From: Rhodococcus sp. P-2
GTDB lineage: Bacteria; Actinomycetota; Actinomycetes; Mycobacteriales; Mycobacteriaceae
Direction of reading: 5' to 3'
NCBI RefSeq assembly: GCF_016598535.1
Contig: NZ_CP066779.1
Location: 3,410,001 to 3,474,000, forward strand
DNA: 64,000 bases
Numbering within the stretch: the first letter of the stretch is position 1; each line of letters opens with the position of its first letter. Positions 34,229 through 42,008 of the stretch are shown here, in pieces. The translations under genes were made by a program, and so were the position numbers. The notes under the pieces were generated by a model. It was not told the origin of the DNA and did no database searches. It saw only the letters and a list, made by a program, of their open reading frames with translations.

Positions 34229-36886
34229 CTATCCCCGGGCCATGTCCACAAACTTGGACAGGTGAAGCTGGTGCGCCACAGTGATTGTCGCGGTCGGGCC
34301 GTTACGGTGCTTACCCAGAATCAGGTCGGCTTCACCGCCACGGGGATCGTCTCGCTCGGTCGCGTCGGGGCGGTACAGCAGAATCACCATGTCGGCGTCC
34401 TGCTCGAGCGATCCGGACTCACGAAGGTCGGCGACCTGCGGACGCTTGTCGGTTCGCTGCTCAGGACCACGGTTGAGCTGACAGATCGCGACAACCGGAA
34501 CTTCGAGCTCCTTCGCCAAAAGCTTTAGGCTACGGGAGAATTCGGAGACTTCCTGCTGACGGGACTCGACCTTTTTACCCGAGCTCATCAGCTGGAGGTA
34601 GTCGATCACGATCAGGCGAATGTCATGTTTCTGCTTGAGCCGCCGTGCTTTTGCGCGAATCTCCATCATCGTGAGGTTGGGGGAGTCGTCGATGAAGAGC
34701 GGCGCCTCACTGATCTCACTCATACGACGCGCAAGCTTGGTCCAGTCGTCATCGGTCATCTTGCCGGAACGCATGTCACCGAGCTTGATCTTTGCCTCTG
34801 CGGACAGCAGACGCATGACGATCTCGGTTTTGCTCATTTCCAACGAGAACATGACGCTGGCCATGCCATGCGTGATGGAGCAGGAACGCAAAAAATCCAT
34901 TCCGAGCGTGGAGTTGTGCGTCGGGACCATCGAATGACCGGCCAGGTACATGTGGTCGGCATTGTCGACCTCGACGCAGCGAACCGGAACACTCGCAATT
35001 GGCCGAACGTCGACAATGTAGCGCGATCCGCTGCGCGCAGTGCTCTTACTCGCTCGACGCTCCTTGTGCAACATCGCTTTCCGCGTAAGACCGAACACTT
35101 CGTCATCAGTCGAGAAGGTCAAGGTGAATGCAGTCGACGAAGCCTCGGTGCGACCGTTGACTCGTTTTGTGCTCATGTGGCAGCGGTAGCCCAGACTGAC
35201 TACCAATTCCTGGGCGTCGCGGACTAGGCGCTCGTTGGTTACCGAAAACTGAACGGAACCTCCGGCAGTCACCGTTCCATCAGTATCGAGAAGTCCGGCA
35301 AGAACCGCACGACGCTGCGCCTCGGACCCGCGGAGATACTGGACAGGGATGTGCTTGTTGCCCAGAACACCGACCGTACGTAGGCGTCCTTGTACCGTGC
35401 CGTACTCGTTGCGGCACTTCTGGCAAAGTCGCAGCCCGATAGAAGGCCCGCCACAGTGTGAACAAGTCGGCGCGGGAACGGGATCCGACAAGAAGCGGGC
35501 TTTACCGCCACATGATTGGCCGCACGTGCGCACCTGACTGGTGAACGGCACGAAACTCTTGCCGCACACAACGCAATCGCGCGGAGCGACGGGATCTTCC
35601 GGAGCTAGTTTAAGGCTGTAGCGCAAATGCGCCGACTTGGACGGAACTGCAACCAGGCCTTCGGCCTCGATCAACATGATGATCTCGGGATCAGCAGTTG
35701 TGAATTGTGCGCAAGCGGTAGAACCGTCACCCAGCCAAGCGCCGAGTGTGTACGGCGGGACAAGGAGATCCTGCGTCGGAAGGTCGAGCGGCTTGGCATT
35801 CACGACCGAATGATTAACGCGACCATCCGCCGTTGCACAGCGCACCGTCGATGCGATCTCCGCTGTGGTTCGAACCTCGGCAAACGTCTTTTGATTCTTG
35901 TAGCGGTTGTAACCCGTCGCCGCCTGCTGCGCCGAACGGCGCGAAGCGCGCGTCTCCGTCAACCACTGATGCTGCTCGTCGGCAACCAACACAGTTCCGT
36001 CGGAAAACTCGACCTCGTAGCAAGGGCGGTCGACCATCACATCGGTAGCGGCAACAACCCGCGTCGGCTTGCCGTGGTTGTCGATCAACAGATCGCCGAC
36101 AGAAACGTCGCCCATCGTGGTCCAGCCACTGGGCGTCGCGAGGGGAGTATCGAGGGCAAGCGCCTTGCCCACACCAGGACGGGCCGCGACGATAATCATC
36201 TGACCAGCGTGAAGGCCGTTGGTGATCTCGTCGAGATCCTTGAATCCGGTGGGCACACCGAGGGAGATTCCGCCGCGGCTGGCGATGGAGTCGATCTCGT
36301 CCATCGTGGGCTGGAGGAGCTCGGTGAGGGGTACGAAGTCTTCGGTGGTCCGACGCTCGGTGACCTCGAAGATCTCGGCCTGCGCGCGGTCGACAACCTC
36401 GGCCACGTCCTGACCCTCGGTGCCGGCGTAGCCGTACTGGACGATGCGCGTACCGGCATCGACGAGACGACGCAGCACGGACTTCTCCGCCACGATCTCG
36501 GCATAGAAGGCGGCGTTGGCCGCTGTGGGCACTGTCTGGGTCAGCGTCACCAGATAGGCAGCACCACCGATACGGCGGAGCTCACCGCGACGGTCGAGCT
36601 CGGCGGAGACCGTCACCGGGTCGGCGGGCTCGCCGCGGCTGTAGAGGTCCAGGATCACGTCGTAGACGGACTGGTGGGCGGGCCGGTAGAAGTCACCCGG
36701 ACGCAGTACCTCGAGGACGTCGGCGATGGCGTCCTTGCTCAGCAGCATGCCGCCGAGCACCGACTGCTCGGCAGTCATGTCCTGTGGTGGCTGGCGTCCG
36801 AACTCCTGGTCGGGCTCGGCCTCGGGAGGGCCTGGGTAATCCGGCCCCGAGAAGTCGGAAGGTCCTCGATCATCTACAACAGCCAC
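34229..36886 (-). CDS. dnaB: Replicative DNA helicase DnaB with an intein
   Basis: The precursor is 885 residues from GTG 36886, which has GGGAAGG at good spacing; a GTG at 36910 is also possible. The N-terminal domain (TAEQSVLGGMLLS) and linker come first. The RecA-like domain is split inside its Walker A loop: GVGK, then the 417-residue intein, then STLGMDF. After it come LIVIDYLQLM, the helicase motif with QLNRGPEQR, and ESGSLEQDADMVILLYR. The joined exteins give a normal helicase of about 468 residues. Splicing is needed for ATP binding. It unwinds DNA at the replication fork. Confidence 0.95.
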   Translation of the reverse strand: MAVVDDRGPSDFSGPDYPGPPEAEPDQEFGRQPPQDMTAEQSVLGGMLLSKDAIADVLEVLRPGDFYRPAHQSVYDVILDLYSRGEPADPVTVSAELDRRGELRRIGGAAYLVTLTQTVPTAANAAFYAEIVAEKSVLRRLVDAGTRIVQYGYAGTEGQDVAEVVDRAQAEIFEVTERRTTEDFVPLTELLQPTMDEIDSIASRGGISLGVPTGFKDLDEITNGLHAGQMIIVAARPGVGKALALDTPLATPSGWTTMGDVSVGDLLIDNHGKPTRVVAATDVMVDRPCYEVEFSDGTVLVADEQHQWLTETRASRRSAQQAATGYNRYKNQKTFAEVRTTAEIASTVRCATADGRVNHSVVNAKPLDLPTQDLLVPPYTLGAWLGDGSTACAQFTTADPEIIMLIEAEGLVAVPSKSAHLRYSLKLAPEDPVAPRDCVVCGKSFVPFTSQVRTCGQSCGGKARFLSDPVPAPTCSHCGGPSIGLRLCQKCRNEYGTVQGRLRTVGVLGNKHIPVQYLRGSEAQRRAVLAGLLDTDGTVTAGGSVQFSVTNERLVRDAQELVVSLGYRCHMSTKRVNGRTEASSTAFTLTFSTDDEVFGLTRKAMLHKERRASKSTARSGSRYIVDVRPIASVPVRCVEVDNADHMYLAGHSMVPTHNSTLGMDFLRSCSITHGMASVMFSLEMSKTEIVMRLLSAEAKIKLGDMRSGKMTDDDWTKLARRMSEISEAPLFIDDSPNLTMMEIRAKARRLKQKHDIRLIVIDYLQLMSSGKKVESRQQEVSEFSRSLKLLAKELEVPVVAICQLNRGPEQRTDKRPQVADLRESGSLEQDADMVILLYRPDATERDDPRGGEADLILGKHRNGPTATITVAHQLHLSKFVDMARG
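34913..36163 (-). mobile_element. Class 3-like intein with LAGLIDADG endonuclease domain
   Basis: Residues 250-666 of the longest reading (417 residues) are excised. The first residue is Ala, not Cys or Ser, and the last two are His-Asn followed by Ser +1. The Trp-Cys-Thr set that marks class 3 inteins is present: W67 in the QHQW block, C396 in VRCVEVD and T415 in PTHN. Endonuclease motifs LGAWLGDGS and AGLLDTDGT keep their Asp residues. Between them are eight Cys (CVVC, CGQSC, CSHC, CQKC), likely two zinc fingers inserted in the endonuclease. The insertion site and type match the DnaB inteins of mycobacteria. Confidence 0.9.
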
Positions 36887-37048
36887 AAGCGAGACCTTCC
36901 CGTAAAACACTCGACGACACTGCCAGAAACCGCAGCGCCCTCATCATTTGTACCTGCCCCCACCGACATCCCCTAGCCGCTGACGGCCGGTCTGTAGATA
37001 GACGCCGAGATGACGTTAGGGACTAGTAGGTCCGCATACAAACCGGAC

Positions 37049-37294
37049 TGTGGATAAACCTGTGGATGCTTTGTGGAAACTCCCGCCCCACGGTGTGCAC
37101 CGCCTGTGGAGCATTTGGGGACTACTTTGCGTAGTCACTACAAAAGGCCAGGTAGATGGCTATCCACAATTTCACAGGCCTGTTGATGAAAATAGTTTTT
37201 CCACAGTCGGCGCGTCGGCGTGTCGGGCGTGTTGCCTCGCCCGATTCATCACTGATCACCGAAGGCGAACATCACAGTGTGAGAGTTATCCCCA
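37049..37294. promoter_or_regulatory. Cluster of DnaA-box-like sequences between dnaB and rplI
   Basis: TGTGGATAA at 37049-37057 is the exact complement of the consensus TTATCCACA. Near matches are TGTGGATGC (37061), TTGTGGAAA (37071), TGTGGAGCA (37105), CTATCCACA (37160), TTTTCCACA (37197) and TTATCCCCA (37286). Also present is ACTAC-5-GTAGT-1-ACTAC at 37121-37141. The stretch 36911-37342 has no gene. It may hold the dnaB promoter under DnaA control. Confidence 0.55.
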
Positions 37295-37342
37295 GGTCCG
37301 ATTCGGGACGCTGACAGTCGGCACACCGCACCCCGAACAAAA

Positions 37343-37380
37343 CGTCGGGCCCCACACACCGAAGTGTGCGGGGCCCGACG
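37343..37380 (-). terminator. Rho-independent terminator of the rpsF-ssb-rpsR-rplI operon
   Basis: Two 16-base arms (37343-37358 and 37365-37380) with one mismatch and a 6-base loop. On the minus strand TTTTGTT follows the stem. It lies 14 bases after the rplI stop. Confidence 0.88.
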
Positions 37381-37394
37381 AGACGAACAGTCGA

Positions 37395-37850
37395 CTATGC
37401 GCCGACGACGTTCAGGTTGAACTTGGCAACCACATCGGGGTGCAGGTTCACGACCACGGCGTGCTTGCCCGTGTTCTTGATGTGAGCCTTCGGCAACACG
37501 ATGGAGCGCTTGTCGACAACCGGTCCACCGGCAGCCTTGATCGCAGCAGCGACGTCAGCGACGGTAACCGAACCGAAGAGCTTGCCCGAGCCACCGGCGG
37601 TCTTGACCGTCAGTGTTACGGACTCGAGGCCCTCGATAGCTGCCTTGAGCTCCTTGGCGTGATCCAGGCCGCGCACAGCGCGCGCTTCCTGTGCACGACG
37701 GATGCCCTCGACCTGCTTCTCGGCGCCACGGGTGGCGACGATTGCCAGTCCGCGGGGGAGCAGGTAGTTACGGCCGTAGCCGTCCTTGACCTCCACGGTG
37801 TCGCCAGGCGCACCGAGGTTGTCCACGTCAGCGGTGAGGATGAGCTTCAT
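37395..37850 (-). CDS. rplI: 50S ribosomal protein L9
   Basis: A 151-residue protein of normal length. The N-terminal RNA-binding half has [20 protein letters not shown] and [13 protein letters not shown], then the long connecting helix, then the C-terminal domain with [14 protein letters not shown]. It is the last gene of the rpsF operon, followed at once by a strong terminator. The same order is found in mycobacteria. Confidence 0.97.
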   Translation of the reverse strand: MKLILTADVDNLGAPGDTVEVKDGYGRNYLLPRGLAIVATRGAEKQVEGIRRAQEARAVRGLDHAKELKAAIEGLESVTLTVKTAGGSGKLFGSVTVADVAAAIKAAGGPVVDKRSIVLPKAHIKNTGKHAVVVNLHPDVVAKFNLNVVGA

Positions 37851-37868
37851 GTTCTTTCCTCCCTTTCC

Positions 37869-38111
37869 TTAGCGAGCCACGGTGGCGTAAGGCAGCAGTG
37901 CTACCTCACGTGAGTTCTTGACGGCAATGGCAACGTCGCGCTGGTGCTGGACGCAATTGCCGGTGACACGGCGAGCACGGATCTTTCCGCGATCGCTGAC
38001 GTACTTACGAAGCAACGTCGTGTCCTTGTAGTTGATCTGCGTGTTCTTCTCTTTGCAGAAGGTGCAGACCTTCTTCTTCATAACCTTGTCGCGCAAGGGC
38101 GGCTTCGGCAT
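37869..38111 (-). CDS. rpsR: 30S ribosomal protein S18, zinc-binding (C+) form
   Basis: An 80-residue protein, 18 bases upstream of rplI. It keeps the cysteines VCTFCKEK and GNCVQHQ that bind zinc, so it is the ordinary form, not the zinc-free paralogue made under zinc starvation in relatives. [11 protein letters not shown] is the RNA-binding segment. S18 pairs with S6 in the 30S platform, and both are in this operon. Confidence 0.97.
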   Translation of the reverse strand: MPKPPLRDKVMKKKVCTFCKEKNTQINYKDTTLLRKYVSDRGKIRARRVTGNCVQHQRDVAIAVKNSREVALLPYATVAR

Positions 38112-38150
38112 GTCTTTGCTCTTTTCTGGATGTTCCTGATCAGGTACGGA

Positions 38151-38675
38151 TCAGAAGGGCGGTTCGTCGCTGCCCGCACCACCGAAGGAGCCCGAAGCCT
38201 GAGGCGCACTGCCCCAAGGATCGTCTCCACCCGAAGGTGCAGCGCTCGGACGTCCGCCACCCGATCCGCCGGAGGAACCGCCGAAGTTGCCGCCTCCACC
38301 GCCGCCACCACGGTTGGCCTTGTTGACCTTTGCCGTGGCGTACTTCAGTGAAGGACCGATTTCATCGACTTCGAGCTCGACGACAGTTCGCTTTTCGCCC
38401 TCGCGAGTTTCGTACGAACGCTGCTTGAGCCGGCCGCTCACGATTACTCGTGAACCTCGGGTCAAGCTCTCCGCGACGTTCTCGGCTGCTTCGCGCCAGA
38501 TGTTGCAACGCATGAACAGTGCATCGCCGTCTTTCCATTCATTGGAATTACGGTCGAAGGTGCGGGGCGTGGAAGCAACCGTGAAGTTTGCAACCGCGGC
38601 ACCCGCCGGGGTGAAACGAAGTTCAGGATCAGCCGTCAGGTTTCCGATGACGGTGATGATGGTGTCGCCAGCCAT
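38151..38675 (-). CDS. ssb: Single-stranded DNA-binding protein
   Basis: A 174-residue protein. The OB fold covers about 1-115 ([33 protein letters not shown]). A Gly-rich linker follows, then the acidic tip DEPPF that recruits partner proteins. It lies between rpsF and rpsR, as in most actinobacteria, linking replication and ribosome synthesis. Confidence 0.97.
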   Translation of the reverse strand: MAGDTIITVIGNLTADPELRFTPAGAAVANFTVASTPRTFDRNSNEWKDGDALFMRCNIWREAAENVAESLTRGSRVIVSGRLKQRSYETREGEKRTVVELEVDEIGPSLKYATAKVNKANRGGGGGGGNFGGSSGGSGGGRPSAAPSGGDDPWGSAPQASGSFGGAGSDEPPF

Positions 38676-38739
38676 GTGGTTCCTCCTGCATTGATGTAAG
38701 ACCGTTGGGCGCGAGAGTAGAGCTCGCTACCGACAGTAA

Positions 38740-39027
38740 TTACTTGTTGTGGCGCAGAACCTTCGTGCGCAGAACCGACTCGTTCAGACCGAGCTGACGA
38801 TCGAGCTCAGCGACGGTGGCGGGAGTGGCGTTGATGTCGATCACCGCGTAGATACCTTCAGCATGCTTCAGGATCTCGTAGGCGAGACGACGCTTACCCC
38901 AGACATCGACCTTGTCGATCGTGCCGCCGTGCTGGCGCACAACATTGAGGAACGTATCCAGTGAAGGAGCGACAGTGCGCTCGTCCAGGCTGGGGTCAAG
39001 GATGACCATCAATTCGTAATGACGCAT
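38740..39027 (-). CDS. rpsF: 30S ribosomal protein S6
   Basis: A 95-residue protein starting at ATG 39027 with AGGAGG upstream. It has [31 protein letters not shown] and the C-terminal [12 protein letters not shown]. It is the first gene of the operon, with two leader hairpins before it that may serve autoregulation by S6:S18. Confidence 0.97.
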
Positions 39028-39063
39028 AAGACCTCATCACCTCCTGTGGACTAAGTGAAAACG

Positions 39064-39109
39064 GCCACGGACTATCCGTGGCAGGAGGGTCGTTGCGTCA
39101 GCAACCCTC
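39064..39109 (-). promoter_or_regulatory. Two hairpins in the rpsF leader
   Basis: On the minus strand the first (39109-39085) pairs GAGGGT with ACCCTC and TTGC with GCAA around TGAC, with a small bulge. The second (39082-39064) is GCCACGGA, TAG, TCCGTGGC, a perfect 8-bp stem. The AGGAGG of rpsF follows some 20 bases on. Bacterial rpsF leaders are known to bind the S6:S18 pair, so a feedback element is plausible. Confidence 0.5.
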
Positions 39110-39237
39110 GTAGGTTACACGAGGGGCCTTGACCAGGGAAATCGTCCCGCCCATCCGCGAAGACCGCCAGGTCGATACGCGACGCGTGGCGCAGACGTGT
39201 CACCCCGCGAGGCACTGCGCCCCCTAGGGTGAGAATC

Positions 39238-40593
39238 ATGCGAACAGACCGCAAGACCCCGGCGTCGATCCTGGCGTTGGTCGTCGGATTGTGCGGGCTG
39301 ACGATGGCGCTGGGCTATTTCAACAAGGCCAGATGCGGCGGTGCACCGTTCGCGCCCGACGGCCGAAGCCTGAACTTCGACGTCAACAAGAACATCGACG
39401 TCTGCTACTCCGACATTCAACTGCTCTGGCTCGGACGAGGCATCGATCAGCATCTGTTCCCCTTCGTCACCGGCGGCATGACGCCCGAAGGATTCCTGAC
39501 CGGCGGAACCGTCGAATACCCGGTGCTCAGCGGAATTCTGATGTGGCTGGGCGGTATCGGCTCACACACCGACACTGATTTCCTTCTGCACTCGGCACTG
39601 ATCCTGGCTCCTTTCGGACTGCTCACGGCGTGGATGCTCGGCAAGATGAGCGGCGCGTACGCGCTCGTGTGGTCGGCGACTCCGCCCCTGGTTCTGTACG
39701 CATTCCACAACTGGGAGCTCCCGGTGGTGGCCACCAGCGTCGGCGCGATCTTCCTGATGACGTTCGAGCGGATCCCACTGCGAACTCGCGCGGTTCTGGC
39801 GGCCGTCATCCTGGCGATCGGTTTCTGTTTGAAGCTGTACCCGGGAATGTTCGTCCTGCCGCTCATGGCCTACGTGCTCCTACGCGGCACCGAAGGCAAG
39901 CGTTACGACGTTCGTGGAGCGCTGATGACGGCGGGAGCGGCGATCGTCACCGTCGTCCTCGTCAACCTCCCGTTCGCCCTCATCTCGTACGAAGGCTGGC
40001 GCGCGTCGTTCAGCTTCCAGGAGAAGCGAAGCGCCGACATCACCACCAACTCACTGTGGTTCTGGGGGCTGCGCCCGTTCTACGGTTTCGGGGTTCGCGA
40101 ACTCAACGCCGACTACGACGCACTGGTGAGCATTCTGTCTCCGGTGATGATCCTGGCGTCGTTCGCGCTCGCGATGTATCTGGGTTGGCGACGCTACGTC
40201 CGCGACGGCTACTTTCCGTGGATTGCGGTCAGTGCCGCGATGCTGTGCGGATTCGTGTTGCTGCACAAGGTCAATTCACCGCAGTACACGCTGTGGATCC
40301 TGCCCTTCCTCGTCCTGTTCAAGATCCGGTGGTTCTGGATCGTCGCCTATCTGATCGTCGACGCGGCGTTGGGCATCGGCATCTTCCGGTACTTCTACCA
40401 ACTGGACATGAATCTCGATCCGAGCAAGTACGAAGCCGTCGTCCAGGCGAGCGTGTGGGGCCACGTCATCCTGCTCGCCGTGTTCTTCGTCCTGTTCCTA
40501 CGAGTCCCGCTGCGGTATCCGCTTGCCGGCGGGACCGATCAGATTGCCAACTCCGACAACAACCTTCCGACACACTCACGGGAGCACGCCTGA
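39238..40593 (+). CDS. GT87-like polyprenyl-phosphate-mannose mannosyltransferase, membrane protein
   Basis: A 451-residue protein; ATG 39238 is preferred over GTG 39229 because AGGGTGAG lies just before it. It has about ten membrane helices and an early loop with CYSDIQLLW. The GT87/DUF2029 pattern includes GGTVEYPVLSGILMWLGG and GFCLKLYPGMFVLPLMAY. In mycobacteria such enzymes take mannose from lipid carriers to build lipomannan. The second copy is at 46341-47918. The stop overlaps the next start by one base (TGATG). Confidence 0.8.
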   Translation: MRTDRKTPASILALVVGLCGLTMALGYFNKARCGGAPFAPDGRSLNFDVNKNIDVCYSDIQLLWLGRGIDQHLFPFVTGGMTPEGFLTGGTVEYPVLSGILMWLGGIGSHTDTDFLLHSALILAPFGLLTAWMLGKMSGAYALVWSATPPLVLYAFHNWELPVVATSVGAIFLMTFERIPLRTRAVLAAVILAIGFCLKLYPGMFVLPLMAYVLLRGTEGKRYDVRGALMTAGAAIVTVVLVNLPFALISYEGWRASFSFQEKRSADITTNSLWFWGLRPFYGFGVRELNADYDALVSILSPVMILASFALAMYLGWRRYVRDGYFPWIAVSAAMLCGFVLLHKVNSPQYTLWILPFLVLFKIRWFWIVAYLIVDAALGIGIFRYFYQLDMNLDPSKYEAVVQASVWGHVILLAVFFVLFLRVPLRYPLAGGTDQIANSDNNLPTHSREHA

Positions 40594-41177
40594 TGACTGC
40601 CTCATGGTTCGAATCACCGACGCTGACCGGTGATCGTGTCCGACTCGAACCTCTGGGCGTCGCGCACACCGACGCTCTGCTCGCGGCTGCCGACGACCCG
40701 GCCATCTTTCGTTGGACCGCGTCGCCCATCACCGACCGGGACCAGGCACGGAAGTACATCGCTGCAGCCACCGACGACCCCAATCGGATCGCCTTCGCGC
40801 AGGTGAACATCGCGACGAACGCCGTGGTCGGCACCACGTCGATGTACCAGATCGACCCGGTAAACCGCAGTCTTGCAATCGGATACACGTGGTTGTCGCG
40901 ATCGGTTCAGGGAACCGGGATCAATCCCGAATCGAAACTGCTCCTGCTTCGTCACGCCTTCGACCAGCTCGAAGCCGTACGCGTCGAGTGGCACACGGAC
41001 GAGTTCAACGAACAGTCCAGGGCAGCGATCGCAAAGCTCGGCGCTCAGTTCGAGGGCCTGCTGCGCAAGCACCGACGCCGCGCCGACGGCAGTTGGCGGA
41101 CAACAGCGCTGTTCGCGATGACCGACGACGATTGGCCGGCCATCGCGCCTCAGCTGGAGACACGTACCCGAAACTAG
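40593..41177 (+). CDS. GNAT-family N-acetyltransferase
   Basis: A 194-residue protein started at ATG 40593; upstream open frame is a shadow of the membrane gene. It begins TLTGDRVRLEPLG, the usual opening of RimJ/RimL-like GNATs, and has SLAIGYTWLSRSVQGTGINPESKLLLLRHAF, where the acetyl-CoA loop would be; the classical Q/RxxGxG/A is blurred (QGTGIN). EWHTDEFNEQSRAAIAKLGAQFEG closes the fold. The target amine is unknown. It is probably cotranscribed with the membrane glycosyltransferase. Confidence 0.82.
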   Translation: MTASWFESPTLTGDRVRLEPLGVAHTDALLAAADDPAIFRWTASPITDRDQARKYIAAATDDPNRIAFAQVNIATNAVVGTTSMYQIDPVNRSLAIGYTWLSRSVQGTGINPESKLLLLRHAFDQLEAVRVEWHTDEFNEQSRAAIAKLGAQFEGLLRKHRRRADGSWRTTALFAMTDDDWPAIAPQLETRTRN

Positions 41178-41222
41178 CCATCACCTGCACTCTTCGGCGA
41201 AGTCCATGCCAAGATTCACCTC

Positions 41223-42002
41223 ATGAGCGATCAGGGTGGGTACGGGTACCAGGGCAATCAGAATTGGCAACCGGCTCCGTACGGGCAGCCCGATCCGTAC
41301 GGCAGGCGGCCGACCAACACACTCGCGGTACTCGCTCTCGTCTTCGCGTTCCTCATCGCGCCGTTGGGGATCGTCTTCGGGCACATCGCACGCGGACAGA
41401 TCAAACGGACGGGAGAGGAAGGCGACGGACTCGCCCTTGCCGGTCTGATCATCGGCTACATCTTCACCGCACTGGGCATCCTGGCCGTGATCGTGTGGAT
41501 CGCGTTCTTCGGGCTGCTCGCGGCCGCTTTCGGCAACGCCGCCGATGAAGCGAGTTCGCGGAGTTTCACCTACACGACGCCGTACTCGTACTCCACGACC
41601 ACGACTCGGGCGCCGAGCGCACCCACCACAGCGCCGAGAACGACGACACCCCCACGCGTCACAACCTCGATCGGTCCGGCGCCGACCGTCTCGGGCACCG
41701 ACCGTCAGGGCTTCGTCTCCGGCGGCCCCAGTTGCAACTCGACCAATCCTGCCGTCGCCATCGCCGTCACGACCGGATCACGAATCGTGATCTGCGAAAC
41801 CGGCGTCGGCCGTTACTACTACAAGGGTCAGCGGCTGAGCGACGGCGCCACCATCGAACTCGACGATCCAACCCCCACCGGCAACGGATTCACCGTCACC
41901 AACAAGGACGTGACATACAAGCTCACCTCCGCCGGACTGGTCATCACCGGCAGCGGAGGCGAGCTGGGTCGGGAAGCGGCGCTCGAGTTCTGGATGAACT
42001 GA
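41223..42002 (+). CDS. DUF4190-domain membrane protein
   Basis: A 259-residue protein. The first 35 residues are Gly/Gln/Tyr/Pro-rich. Two membrane helices (about 37-58 and 75-103) joined by HIARGQIKRTGEEGDGLALAGLIIG form the DUF4190 domain. A Thr/Pro-rich linker leads to a C-terminal domain with two Cys (PSCNSTNP, VICETG) likely outside the cell. No function is known. It ends seven bases from the convergent STAND gene, without a hairpin terminator between them. Confidence 0.8.
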   Translation: MSDQGGYGYQGNQNWQPAPYGQPDPYGRRPTNTLAVLALVFAFLIAPLGIVFGHIARGQIKRTGEEGDGLALAGLIIGYIFTALGILAVIVWIAFFGLLAAAFGNAADEASSRSFTYTTPYSYSTTTTRAPSAPTTAPRTTTPPRVTTSIGPAPTVSGTDRQGFVSGGPSCNSTNPAVAIAVTTGSRIVICETGVGRYYYKGQRLSDGATIELDDPTPTGNGFTVTNKDVTYKLTSAGLVITGSGGELGREAALEFWMN

Positions 42003-42008
42003 CCTGCG

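Noticed and set aside
37021..37300. Origin of replication
   Set aside because: DnaA-box-like sequences are present, but dnaA, dnaN and rpmH are not, and there is no clear AT-rich unwinding element, so it is reported only as a box cluster.
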